From Siphlonurus alternatus (Eukaryota > Arthropoda > Insecta > Ephemeroptera > Siphlonuridae), in NCBI GenBank assembly GCA_949825025.1, contig OX463785.1, positions 20,771,971 through 20,835,970 of the forward strand: a stretch of 64,000 nt of DNA, read 5' to 3'. The notes below the pieces were generated by a model. That model was not told where the DNA came from. It worked only from the letters and a program-made list of their open reading frames with translations, and did no database searches. This document shows, piece by piece, positions 12,086 through 25,085 of the stretch. Within the stretch, counting starts at the first letter, position 1; each line of letters opens with the position of its first letter. Both the position numbers and the translations under genes were made by a program.

Positions 12086-12172
<87 letters not shown>
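12086..12172. repeat. (CT)n microsatellite, 87 bp
   Basis: Uninterrupted TC dinucleotides; the Leu-Ser frame across it is an artefact. Confidence 0.98.
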
Positions 12173-12175
<3 letters not shown>

Positions 12176-13964
12176 AATTTCCCCACGGTATTACAATCTC
12201 AGACCTTCTGTGTGAAAGGACCGTGAGAATACATCAGAGCAACCGACGGGAAAATTTATTGAAGAAGCTCACAAAATAAAAGAGAATATTTTTAACACAG
12301 AAAAACTTCTATGATATACATCCTTTACTCCGTCACGTACGCCATAGTACGACAGCAAATTTATAAAAGTATTTCTTATTTTCTGTTTTCATTTGAATTT
12401 GCTTATAACTCGAGACATAATAGATTTTTTTTTCATAGAAATTTGGTACGTATATATTTGTATAATAGAATCTATGAACAGTTTTTTTATGAATGTTAAT
12501 TAATTTTATACCTATTTCACCTGTACGTTTTATATGAAATTCTGTGCTATTATTTCATTTTATGTTTTTAACAAATACGCATTCTAGAGGGAGCAACTTT
12601 CTCCAAAAAAAGGTAACTAGCTATTTTTTAATACCTCCCTAGGTATCAATTGTTGTAATATTTCCCTTCATTGTTTCGTATTTTTGTAATATTTCCACCT
12701 TAATTACTCTCCAGAGGTTGTGTTTGCTCGTAACTTATGAAATATCTCCGTGGAGAATTTACATGGAGCCTCTTTTTAATGACGAACATTATTTTGTGTG
12801 ATGTTGCAAATTTTGGTCAAAAGGCAAATGTTCCAGTTCAAGAAATTGGACAAGTCATGAAAAAATTGTATTTTTGAATATCTAAAGCAATGAAGATAAA
12901 TATTTTTACTGACAAGCTTTGAAAATATAGAATCAGACATACTATATTCGTGAATTCGTGACACTTAAAGACCTAAGAAAAATTTGAAAATCAGTTTATA
13001 ACCCCGAGAGCACGATGTGGTAACATTGTTTTTTATTCACTTAGGTCGTTACGCTTATCGAATCTTCTCTGTGCACAGATCGCGTATAGCTGACCCTACT
13101 GACTTCAAGGTCATGTAAAATTTTTTCGAAATTATATAAACAATTATAATTCTTTTTAATTTAATAATTAAAATTTTTGATTTAAATATTATAAATGCAT
13201 TAAAAATTAATTATTTATTTTTTATTTAATTTTTTTTAATTCAATTCTTCTTAATAATGAATAATACAATAAAATTATTTAATTTTAACAATATTTAACA
13301 AAAATATATATTTTAAATTTCAGCTTGAGATAAGAATGATGCAAATCATATCCGGATGCTTAATGCCGTGGGGAATGAGAAATACTCCGTACGATTCAAA
13401 ACTATAGTTTGTGTATTTGATCATTTTGATCATCCTTTTTTTTTTTATTAATTTTTTTCTATAACTTACTGAATCCATTTCAATTAAATAAACGTACAAT
13501 TTTGTGATAAATTATGTACAACTTTTAATATGTTACCTTTTTCTATATTATTCATAGTAAAAAGTAAATGAACTTCCTTGTTTCTAAAACGCTAGTGAAC
13601 TTAATTCTATGATGTCAAGTCACTCTTGAGAATTTCGTTTTACATCACACAACATCTCAACTTCTCTGGTTACGCCCACTTTCCAACTTCTGACATCAAA
13701 CAGATTTGACTATTTGCTTTGCGGTCTGAGCGAACTCCCAGATATTTACTGTTACACCATGTAAATACAAAATACACTTCTGAACGTCTTAGCAGCTCAT
13801 ATAGCAGTTTATAAAAAAGTAAAATAAATATTAGCCTGTTTTAGGCATAACATTTTATAGTTATGATAATTAATACCTTTAAAAGTAAAGGAGTTTCAAA
13901 ATATTTAAATTAAATCATAATTGCTAAGTTCTGAATAAAATTTTGGTTTAAAATGTGAATATAA

Positions 13965-13967
<3 letters not shown>
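12173..13967. other. AT-rich noncoding stretch
   Basis: No gene or clear repeat recognised. Confidence 0.5.

Positions 13968-14041
<74 letters not shown>
13968..14041. repeat. (CT)n microsatellite, 74 bp
   Basis: Uninterrupted TC dinucleotides. Confidence 0.98.
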
Positions 14042-14043
<2 letters not shown>

Positions 14044-14640
14044 ATTTGCTAAGACATCGCAAAACTTAGCATTTAATTTTGTCCCAACTATGAACCCCCC
14101 GCAGCTAGCACAAGATAATTACAGAGAGAATGCAAATTACGTCGGTTTAATATCTTTGTAACACAGATAATGGGATTGTGATAATTACGTGTTAAAGACA
14201 AATGAAGGTCGTTGTGTTGAGAAGTCATAATGTTAAATATTGTGTCAACAGTTTATAACAAATTCACTTGTAACAAAGTTATGTTTTATTAATTAACAAT
14301 ATAACTAAATCAACTATTCTAATATGCATACATGATATCATAAATTTTACATTGAATTGTGTTGAGGTGACTTAATTGACTGAGTTTATCTTTGTATCAC
14401 GAGCAGTATAGAAAACCTGAAGTATAAAAAACATCACTGCATCATAGATGATATTCTGTTTGATTTTTTATTTTTATAATATAATACTAATTCAATTAAT
14501 TGTAAGAAATTATATACAAAAATTTATATACATAAATTAATAAATATACAAATGATATATATACATATTATGTAAATAATGGATTTCAAATTAGTAAAAT
14601 AAAACTGAAAAATTATTGAAAAAATACTTTTGATTAAATG
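14042..14640. other. AT-rich noncoding stretch
   Basis: Nothing recognisable. Confidence 0.5.
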
Positions 14641-14954
14641 GAGTATTGTCCTCAATTTTTTTTATTGCAGAAATGGATAGAGGGTGCAAAGTTATGCTAC
14701 CCTGATTTTTTTTCAGATTTTTTTGAGACCTGGAACTATTTTTAAAAAATTATTGAAAGTCCTTTTTGTGACGTCACGCGGCGGCAAGTCCTATCTTTTT
14801 CTTAAGGAGCGGCGTCTCGTGACGTCACAAAATGAACTTTCAATAATTTTTTAAAAATAGTTCCCGGGCTCTAAAAAATCTGAAAAAAATCAGAGTAGGA
14901 TAACTTTGCACCCTCTATCCATTTCTGCAATAAAAAAAAATGAGGACAATACTC
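14641..14954. mobile_element. MITE family D, copy 1 (314-bp near-perfect palindrome)
   Basis: The ends are exact inverted repeats GAGTATTGTCCTCA and TGAGGACAATACTC. The arms continue as ATTGCAGAAATGGATAGAGG..GCAAAGTTATGCTAC and, inverted, GATAACTTTGCACCCTCTAT. Near the centre each arm carries GTGACGTCAC (TGACGTCA at 14769 and 14820). The whole can fold into one long hairpin. It has no coding sequence. Related elements are at 16685, 46604 and 52146. Confidence 0.88.
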
Positions 14955-15707
14955 TATTATAATTTATTTTGTAGTTAATAACAAATATAAACACTAACCA
15001 AATAAATTTTATTTAAATTTGAGTTATTGAACGAAAATGACAATTTCTAAGATTATTAATTATAAAATTTTGAGTTTTTCATAGTTATTTAAAATTTTAA
15101 TACAACTTTTGTATTGTAAACTTCCTTTTCGATATCACATAAGAGATTGGAATTTGCTTACTGAATTTGATTGTGCATGCAATTATTTAATTCTTAGTAA
15201 AGTTATTTTTAAATTTTAACTATACAATGAAGTCATGTGCTTAATATTTGAAACAAAAATTGTTAACAATTTTTGTGTCATTCCCTGATAAACATCAAAA
15301 CTTTTAGAGAGATGAATTCTAACTACAATCGCATTGCAGAATGAAAGACAATCATAAATTCATTTCTTGTACTTAAATGAAGATAATTACAACGTAAATT
15401 TAGCTTCTAGTTATAACCTTTTCCATTAAATTGTGACTTTAAATAGTGATGGTCCACTTACCATGCAAACTATTAACTGTAATATCACTTTAAGTTACTT
15501 TGAAGTTAAATCTAAAGTTAGTGGACAATTTTAATTGCAGGCTTTAATATCAAACGTTTATTATTTCCATTTAAATATATAAGACACATTTACTTAAATT
15601 TAAAGTCACCAAAATGAACTACAATATACTTTACTGTTTTCATAAATTTCTGAAAGAATAAAACCATACCAAACCAAACCATATATATATATAGTCAGAT
15701 TTACATG
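14955..15707. other. AT-rich noncoding stretch
   Basis: Nothing recognisable. Confidence 0.5.
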
Positions 15708-15888
15708 ATATTCCCTCCGGAAGTAGCCGGAAGTGTAAAGGATTCTCATCTTCCTATTTATATTCCAGCGCTACAATTTCACACATAAGTCAGTACTTTT
15801 ACTTCAAACAACTGTCTAAAGTTTCAAATATTATTATAAGCAAAAGAGCTGCAAATTGCAAACTTCTGGCTACTTCCGGAAGGAATAT
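15708..15888. mobile_element. MITE family C, copy 2
   Basis: A 181-bp element, starting ATATTCCCTCCGGAAGTAGC and ending GGCTACTTCCGGAAGGAATAT-like sequence. Length and terminal repeats match copy 1 at 6601, while the interior is diverged. Confidence 0.85.
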
Positions 15889-16684
15889 TAAATTAGGTCC
15901 AGAAACCTTGTATTACTGGTAAGTAAACTTTCATTTATTGAACTACATTTAATGTCCTTAGCTATGTTGGCATTCCAAATAATGGTTATTATAATAAGCT
16001 TAAACTTGTAATGAGAAAAACAAAACAATAGTTATTTATTAAGATATATATGAGACTATATGTATAACATTATAAATATTATATATCCAATTATCTATTC
16101 TAAAGCAAAACATAATATTCCATGAAGATTTCATCACTTTCCATCTAAAATAGGATTAACTCCTATATAAGCTTTGTGTTTTACTTTTGCTGGTTTATAC
16201 AGCTAAGTTAGAGGCAAAGTTGGGCACACAATGTCAGACGTATATGTTATGATGTAAGTGCCAGTAGGAGTTGAAACAGCGATGTAGTTTTAGTGTCACA
16301 TTGTTGTAATACGTCATTGTTGAGAATGTGTTTGTTACCAGAGATGTTGGAGTGCTTTATAATTGAATTCTCCAGCAACTAGAAGCTTTAATGTATATTT
16401 CGTGTACAATAATTCTAGTGTCTTGATTATATTCCAGATATAATTAAGCAAAATAGAGTTATCAAATGATAATTTTAGTACAAGAGATTTAACATCCAGG
16501 ATATAAATCTTTGGATAAGAATTAACTAATGTATACATTTTTATTGGCGGAAACTTAATTAAGATGTTGTGTATGATAATGTTTTCGACTGTCGGAGATT
16601 ATGAAAGTAAAAATTATTTATTTATTCATTTTTTTAAATTCAATTAAAACCCCTAAACTTATAAATGGAATATTTACCTTAAAA
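15889..16684. other. AT-rich noncoding stretch
   Basis: Nothing recognisable. Confidence 0.5.
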
Positions 16685-16933
16685 CAAATTTTACTGCAGA
16701 AATAGATAGAGGGTGCAAAGTATTCTGATTTTTTCCAGATTTTTTTGTTTGAAAACTATTTAAAAAAAAAAATACTGAAAGACTGAAAAAGTACAGAGAG
16801 GGAATAACGCCTATTTTAATAAAAGGATTTAGGACCTAAAAAGGGCGTGGGTTCAAATCCGACCTCGGTGAAACTTTTTAGAAGAACTTCCTGGCTTCTA
16901 TAAAAAATCTAAAAAAAAAAAAAAAAAAATCAG
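16685..16933. mobile_element. MITE family D, degenerate copy with a tRNA-like B box
   Basis: The left end (ACTGCAGAAATAGATAGAGG then GTGCAAAG and TCTGATTTTTTCCAG) matches family D; the right end has decayed into a long A run. Inside it, 16849-16862 reads GTGGGTTCAAATCC, which fits a Pol III B box, and a T run follows within about 20 bp. No cloverleaf can be built, so no tRNA is called. Confidence 0.5.
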
Positions 16934-19930
16934 TTTTTTTTTTCTTTTTTTATCTGATGGTGTCTGTATATTATTGTGATTTGTTTGTATTTATTGTTTT
17001 GTTGCTTTGTTGTGTTGTTTTGTTGTTTTACAGTTTCTTCTATGACTTGAACCATGTTATCTTGTATAACCAGTTGTTTGAAATAAAATAAATAAAAAAT
17101 AAATAAATATTTATTTTTATTTCTGCAGTAAAAATTTTCATGTGGGTTGTAAGCCTATACATATAACTAGGCTAGTTGGGCTGTCCATTACTTATTTACA
17201 TGTTAAAATTTTGAGGAGGTAAGAACAAAAATTTTAAGTTCACCTTTCTTCAAAAATTATATTGTAATGATTACGGAATCAAATCTGAGATAACGTTTAT
17301 GGAGTACCGATATGTATCTTTATAGCAATTTAGTAAGAAAAGTGAGGTAATATTATTGTGTTTATTTCATTTGAACCGTCTTGCTGTAAATTGGTTCAAA
17401 TTGCGAGATTGGTTTTGCTGTTATTAAGTTTTGTAATTGCTTTTAATTCTCTCAGCGCTTGTTCAGCTGCTGTTTTTTGTAATGAAAAGTTTTCACTATA
17501 AATATTAGTTTTCTTACAAACTTACTTGTCTCGTTTTGTTAGAAATTTGATATTAACTTTTAACATGTGACGTTATACGAGTTCAAAGTGAATTATTTTA
17601 TGTAAGACGAGAACTTCAGAAGTAGCGTATATGGATCTAGTCTTTGTGATATGTGAGGACAAGACTAAAATTAATTATTAATTATTAGTGTGTAACAATT
17701 GCAAGGAGTATATTCAATTTATATACAATTTCTTTGTTTCAAGACTCATGTGATATGTGATATCTGTATGTTTCTTGTTTTATTGACATACGTTTGTGAT
17801 TATTTGAACCGTATTAACGTGTATTTATTGTTATATAATCAAAAAGCAATTATAGAAATTATTATTTATCTAAACAAAATTATTTCAGTCTTTATTGTGT
17901 TAATGTACCGGAATTGTTACATTCATTAAACACCTAGTAGAACAGTGAAACGATTATTTACTCATGAGTAGGATTGTTATCAGGAAAGTCTACCTCTCAT
18001 ATTTTCTTACTTTTGTGATCAGCTGATTGGGGGTTGGGTGATTGGCTTATGGAACGGTTAACATGCTGAGCCAATGTTGCAGTAGAACAAAAGAAGCAAC
18101 TAATGCACACAAGTGAAAAATTCTGATTTAGCTTCATATGTGAAGATGGTATCAATGCTAGCAGTGGCTTCATGTTCAGCAGACTGTTAGAGCGTGGCAG
18201 CTTGTGTTCTACTTTCTCAATTGAGAACAACAAGGTCGTGCAGTTTGCAGGTGTTACACTTTTCTTCTTTGACCAATAAACCTCTTCTGGACATTTTATT
18301 CGTTTTGGATTGCATAAAATAACACTCATAACTCATAATAAACAAATTATAGCATTTACAATTTTTTAAAAACTTGTATAACTTCAACATCAAAAAATTA
18401 TTTTAATTTATTGCATTTTTACATGTTTAAAAACATTATCATTAAATTTTAATAAAAATTATTTTTAAATTTAAATTTGTTTTAAGTTTTTGTTACATTT
18501 TTATTTTTCATACATTTCAATATTATAAAATAATAATATTTATTTTTTTAAATTTTTATATAAATATATATCAACGTCAGTATGGTTGTTATGGTATAAA
18601 CGCAAATTTTCTGCTGTTGCACGTCATATTGAAAAAGAATTAGCTAATTTAAAATGCTCCCTGTATGAAGGACTCTATATTCATTCCCCTGTTATCTTTT
18701 TTATGTTTTATTTTTAATATTTTATAGGCAACATTTATTAAATATTTTCAATAATTAAGTTGCTCTTCATTGCAACAATAAATTAGAATATTGCATGTAG
18801 AAAGCATCACTGTACACATTGAATTTCATATTACAATTATGACACTGCATACAAGTGGCGTGTAGCGTGACAACAATATAAACATATTCTTGCTGTCATA
18901 ACTGAACCATACAACAAAGAGCTGTCATTATTTTTAATAAACAATAGAGCTGTGTTAAGTGCAGTGACACAGTTCAAAGTAATTACAATTAATTTTAATT
19001 AACACAATGTCATGTCCAAAGAAAGTGCTTTACAAAGTTATATGAAGTTATTGTTTATAACATTTTTAATATTCATTAAACACATGTCACTATAAAATTT
19101 AACATAATTAAAATAGCAATTAAAATACTAATTAAAGAGGTAAATAAAGTTGGTACATTTTTTTATATTGAAAATTATTTCAATATTAAGGCAAGGCTTA
19201 CACTACGTACATTAATATAAATAAATTTAACTATAATAATATGCAGTCGTAATTTTAGGTTTTTCAGATATTTTTCACGTTATTGTTGATATGGATTACT
19301 TGCGATATGAACATAATTTAAGATACAAAAATTGTATATTGAGTTGAAGAAATCATAAATAAAGGAGGGGGGGACAGAAAATAGAAGATTAACCCAATTG
19401 GTGGACTGAAAGGGGCAACTGCTCATATGCAACTTGATTAGCAGATATTATGAGGCAAATTCCTATTTTGCTCGCATATTTAACAAAATCTGTGTTCGTC
19501 GCTCCGAGGTCAGAGGACAGGCTCTCCATCAACCTTATTTGTTTTTTAACATTTTACACCACATTTTTAGTAATTATAAAATTTATATATTATTGTATTA
19601 AATAAAAAATAATACCATAATTTAAAATTGCAATCATGTTTCCGCAATTTTTTAGAAAATTAAAATCAAGTAGTGAAAATTTTAAGAAAACAAAAAAATA
19701 TTTTTTTTAAAATATTTTTTGAAAAAAAATATTTTAATTTTAAAAATTAAGTAAATTATAAAATAATGTACTTTAGTAATAAGTAGGGAGTTGTCTTATT
19801 TTCTAGTAAACCTTACTTAAATGATTTCATTTTTTTAATTATTGTATTGAATTAAATTTTATACGGTCATAAATCTTTTTAAATATTATACAAAATATTT
19901 GATACATTAGTCCAAAGAGGATATAAATGC
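16934..19930. other. Long noncoding stretch; possible LINE 3' end at about 16965-17105
   Basis: The segment ending GTTGTTTGAAATAAAATAAA followed by A-rich repeats resembles the 3' end of a LINE, but no coding part is attached. The rest is AT-rich. A 110-codon frame on the - strand at 17997-18329 has no recognisable domain and is not called as a gene. Confidence 0.4.
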
Positions 19931-20195
19931 CCCGAGTTGAAATAATTCATCTTTAATTATATTTAATTAATAGAGCTATTAAGCTATTCTCTCGTTTTTT
20001 GTCCTATTTTGAGCAATTTAGAGGGGGGAAATAAAAGGAAAAATACGAGATTACGTATTTTTTCTCTTCTTGAGCATAAAATATTAGAAAAATTGTCTTC
20101 ATTTCATCCTCATTTTGAGCGAGGAAGAAAGATGTAAAAAGATTAGGTTTAGACGTTTAAAGGATGAGTTGAAGACACAGTTTTTCAACTTTTGG
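19931..20195 (-). mobile_element. MITE family A, copy 4
   Basis: Begins CCCGAGTTGAAATAATTCAT and ends near TTTTTCAACTTTTGG. The inner block TGTCTTCATTTCATCCTCAT matches the other copies, and the orientation is as in copy 2. Confidence 0.75.
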
Positions 20196-21561
20196 CTCCT
20201 TGATTATTCGTTATAAAATTCTTCATGTTAACAAATTATTTTCAGAAATATAAAATCCTTTACTCCGCAGGAGAAATTTAAATCAATCTCGTTGAAATTC
20301 ATTTTCTGACAAAACAAACAAAATAAAATAAGGAGTGCATCGTCAGTATTTTAAATACTTTATAATACTTTGATGCATCAGATGGATCTGTTGTAGCAAT
20401 TCAACGATATTTAAAAAGTAATAGCATTTTAATATTAGAAAAAGTGTTCAACAACGTGGAATAGTATTGAAAAATAAATTGCATTTGAAATTAAAATACC
20501 ATCTGCATTGAATTAATCTTTTACAGCAGAGAATTATATTTTTATAAATCCAATTAGATCTCAACATTTGTACTTGTCACTTAATATTTAATTAACTCCA
20601 TTATTTAGCCTGCAAGTATCACCATGCTGCTTTGCTAATTAACTTTCAGAATATATTGCATTTATATTAATGAAACGATCATAAAACTTAAATGTAATTA
20701 AATTAATCTCGATATATGGTATTATTTATATTTGCATTATATATAGTATGATATTTAGATAATAAATTAATTATTTTATTGCACTATGGTATTTTAATTA
20801 TTCAAATGTATCACACGTTATGTAGAAGCATTTTAGCTATATAGTTTTACAAACAATAATTATATCATTAATTAGTCCTTGCAATTAAAATGTCTAACTC
20901 ATCTAGTTAAATTACATTATATATTATATAGTAGTATAAAAAAATGTACCAACAGTATCACATTATAAAAACAATAGAGGCTTCAAGTCAGCTGATTTTG
21001 CGGCGTCATATCCAAACCTATGGAAAAAAAAAAAAAAAAAAAAACGCGAAATTGCTTTTTTGGCATGAAAGAAATTTTTTAGAGGAATTCTTGATGCATT
21101 ATCAATCAGAACACCAATAAATGGGAGGGTAGGAGATGGTTTCAAATTAATAGCTTTAATATTTACTAAGAAAAAAATCAAATTTTCTAACATGTTGGCT
21201 TATGGTGAAAATTTTCACGCTGGGGAACACTTTCCTTCATAAGATCACATTGGATAGAATCACATAAATCTTGTTTTATTCCATATGTGATGATAAATGA
21301 TAAAAATATTATGATTATAAGTATACAGAGGGATTATTAATTATTATATTTATTATTTGCAAGCCAAAGTTACGATAATATACCCTGCCCTATAAATCCC
21401 TTATTTTTCTTGCACAATGAAATATTTGCATGATTATTTTCTTAATACTAATTAATATTATCGCTACACTTTATTCTTTTAACTTTCCATTCCAATAATT
21501 TTTCTTACATACAATGAAACTTCATTTTAAAACATGCTTCTTTAGTATATTAAATCACAAA
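20196..21561. other. AT-rich noncoding stretch
   Basis: Nothing recognised; it contains a poly-A run at about 21021-21042. Confidence 0.5.
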
Positions 21562-21703
21562 AAGGGGCATTCACAAAGACTTAAGGCCACATTTAAGGCT
21601 CAATAATTTAAGACCAGAAATTTTGGGTCTAAAAAACACGTCTAAAATCAAGCTTTAAATTATCGAGCCTTAATTGTGGCCTTAAGACTTTGTGAATGCC
21701 CCT
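21562..21703. mobile_element. Foldback MITE with GGGGCATTCACAAAG ends
   Basis: About 142 bp. The left arm AAGGGGCATTCACAAAGACT continues into TAAGGCCACATTTAAGGCTC, and the right arm is the inverted copy ending CTTTGTGAATGCCCCTT. The flanks AGTATATTAA and TTAATATACT are also inverted, so the dyad may extend to 21543-21712. No other copy was recognised in the window. Confidence 0.75.
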
Positions 21704-24531
21704 TAATATACTTAAAAAGAGGCACCAAAATTAAGGTGCATCGTCATGAAAATATTTTTTTTAAAATAGTTTTTCACGAAACATACATTTTCATCCTCTA
21801 TATTAATTTTTAAAGTAATATTTCCCATCTAAATGTAATAATAGTGCTAGTAAAAGTGGAATTATAAAATAAATAATATTTCTGTATATTATTGTTATTT
21901 ATATGACGCTCTGCTTTATTTTTATATTCGTGGCCATATAACAAAATCACAGGTGCGTAGGATGTCAAGCTTATAAGCAAAATAGTTTAGTAAAAACAAA
22001 GGAGTTGAAGGCTTGAAAACGACATGTTTTAAAACGCATTAATGTCGCCATACTTTATCACAATACAAAAAAAAAATGACACGATGTTTTACTGCTTTTG
22101 ACCTCTTGCTGCTGAAGAAACCAATAAACGTTATGCGGGTGAAAATAAAGCATATGAGTAGAAAAAATGGGTTGAGAAAACAAAAGAGAATTAATAGGTG
22201 GCGCATTTTTTTAGTCATAAAAAACAAGAAGGCTGAAAATATGAACCGTATCAGTGGGGTACAAACTTTTACACATAAAGAAGGCGGTGTTAGAAATCTT
22301 AAATAACAATAACAGTAAGAAATGAGAGCTTGGAGCCGGGGATGAGAAAAGTAAGACGAGTTTTTAACTCTTCTGCAGATTGGAATAAAAAAACTGGGAG
22401 AGCTTAGTGGAGAATAAAATAATGCAAATTGTGCCGAGTTTACAAAAATACTCCGAGCTGCTTAGTTGAATATTGATAGAGATCTCATCAGCAGATATTC
22501 CGCAAACAACAGCGAAATATGAAGTTGTAATAACATTACTGTCTGATCTAATTTAAAAATGTAATTTTCTTCTACAATTTCATATGTTGTTTCTGATTCC
22601 TTTGAATAATAACTGAACATTTTCTTAAAAAAAAATAAACTATCCACTGCGAAAATAACACATAAAAATACTGGAGTATATTATATGATGCAATACATAA
22701 TACACTTATAAAATTTAAAAACGAATCATAGGTTTTTAATATCGTAAAAATTTAATATTTTAATTAAAAATATTAAAAAAAAATGAAAATGAAAATTTAT
22801 AATAAAAATTTTAAAGTTCTTAAAATTATAACCAATTAACAAGCAATGACTTAAATTCAACTCGACGTTAATAACGATATAATATAGCTCATCTTTTGTG
22901 GTTTACTAAAGTAGCAGCCTTTAGCTGAATTCTCTATGCCCTTTGCAACAGCTGGCAGACTCGAAAGAAAATCAATTTAATCCTTTTTCTCAAGCGGAAA
23001 AGGATGAAGTCTTTTTATTTTCCTCAAAAGAGGACAAAAATATCTTCTCTTTTTTCACTTTAGAAGCAAGCCTTGTGACAGAATTGAAATCGTGGCAGGT
23101 TTCTCGACCTCACAATTCCCAGGCTGTTACATGCCAAGTGGGCAAGTGACAACTCCGGGCTCAAAGGCTTCGTTGCATTCAAATAAATTGAAAGGCGTTT
23201 CTCAATAGATTTCAATACAATTATATTTTTACTTTGTCACATGGCGGTTTCTTAAGGAACACCCACTCGTGCATTCGAGAGGTGATTGATGACGTCCCTA
23301 ATTAATTGTCGACCATCTTGAATGAGATTTCTATGGTTTCTTCAGTCACAATCAGGTGAATAGGTGGATAGTTTACTAGGTCATGGTTTGTAAGATTCTC
23401 ATAAAATCCTAAGCATTGCTATGTCGGGCTAACAAAATCTAAAATCCCCATGCAGGTTTATTATAGATAAGAAAAAAATGCAACTAAGCAAAGTATAATA
23501 ATATAAATAAGTACTTAACATATTAAATCTGAAATAGATACTTAAGAAAAATCCATGTTATATTTGTACTAAAACGGAGATGCGGTATTTCATAATATTG
23601 AATTTAAAATGTAGTTAGTACCAAGTTCAATTTAGTAGTACATACTAATAAAAACTTCAGCATTGCAAATCAGAAAAACGTTTGTATGAAAACATTGATT
23701 GTAATCAACGCCCCTTTTGTTGACGATAAAATATTTACTCTAAACATAGATTGGTTCAATGACATTGATTTATAATTTAATATAAATTACCAAATGTGTC
23801 CACATTGCATGCATGTTGTAGGAAGTTTAATACTTGATTAATTACCATGTTACCCGTCCTGTGCTTTGTACATTGATTAATGTTAAAACTAATTAATTAC
23901 GAAAATAAATTATAAAAAAAAAGCTTGTTCAATCAAGGTTCAATTTATATTCAAATTGATTTTTTTTTCTTTAAACATTAATAAACTTAATAAACGATAT
24001 TTAGTTTAATAGTTAACACAATACATTTCATTAGGAAATAATCATCTTTTTTTTTTCTCCCTTTTTTATTTCTAATATTTTATTTCAATGGATCTATTTC
24101 AAATCAAGAGCTATTTGATAAATTCTCTTTTCATCTGCACCGTCAATGCATTTTTCAGTTCTTTGACTTCTGAAAGACGATCTCAATGTGGCGTATGCTT
24201 GCATATAATATAATTTAGTAATAATTATACTATAAATGTTTAGTGCCTAGCAAAAAAAGATGTCATGATTATATTATTATATTTCTTTTAACATCTTTGA
24301 TATGAACTATTATATTGATGTAAATAAACACAACCTGCACTTTTCCTATATATTACACATTGACATTTTATATTGCTATTTTTATAAATAAGATAAGTAA
24401 ATGTTATTATTCAAACAAAATTAAAATAATCTGATGCCCCTGTAAAATATACAACCAACTATGTCTTGTTGTTGAATAAGTTGCCTAACTTTCAGGAGGT
24501 GATCAGATCAAAGATCCATTTATATTGTTTC
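21704..24531. other. Noncoding stretch
   Basis: Mostly AT-rich; 22920-23330 is less AT-biased but shows no domain in any frame. A weak resemblance to family A (22385-22425) is too degenerate to call. Confidence 0.45.
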
Positions 24532-24649
24532 ATTTTACACTCGTTGTCTAGGAAAATTTCCCTTTATGACCTTGTAAATCACCATGTCTTATAACACAGG
24601 GCAGGGTGATTTACAAGTGAGAAATTTTCCAAGACAACGAGTGTAAAAT
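24532..24649. mobile_element. Foldback MITE family B, copy 2 (intact palindrome)
   Basis: 118 bp. The left end is ATTTTACACTCGTTGTCTAG and the right end, inverted, is CAAGACAACGAGTGTAAAAT-like. The arms meet around AACACAGGGCAGG, the reverse complement of the family centre, so the element can form a hairpin of about 50 bp. Confidence 0.85.
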
Positions 24650-24837
24650 TAACATTTTAATTAACGAACAACTGAACTGCAGCCATAATTGTACATGTTC
24701 GTTTTATCGTTAACACACCGCAATCACCGCAACAGCTGTAGTGAGAGGAGCTAAACACTCCATATGTGGCATATGTGATACCACAAAGTAGAAAATAATT
24801 ATCAAGGGTGTGTTAAAGGGAAAATCTTTAGTTTCTT

Positions 24838-25085
24838 TCTTGTTCTAAATCATTGGATACAAAATATTGTATAATAACAAATTCAAAGCATAAAATACGC
24901 TGTGACGTCATAGTCATGCAAATATTTAACACGCAAGCATAGGGAAAGATATTGCAAAACTATGACGTCACATTGACTCAATTTTAGGGTGTTAGAGAGG
25001 GTTCAAAAAAATAAGTAAAAAAAAAAAAAGACAATATGTAACTTGAGGCCCTCTATCCAAAAGTTCAATAAAAAACTTCAGCAAG
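24838..25085. mobile_element. MITE family I, copy 1 (carries CRE and octamer motifs)
   Basis: It contains TGACGTCA at 24903 and 24963 in a dyad arrangement, and a 38-bp block (24901-24938) identical to the reverse complement of 63851-63888. The right end GCCCTCTATCCAAAAGTTCA recalls the family D ends. The left boundary is uncertain. Noncoding. Confidence 0.5.

Noticed and set aside
16800..16890. Possible tRNA gene around the B-box-like sequence
   Set aside because: No A box and no cloverleaf can be drawn; only a B-box-like word is present.
17997..18329. 110-codon frame on the - strand
   Set aside because: No domain, no GC rise like that of the real exons, no splice or promoter context.
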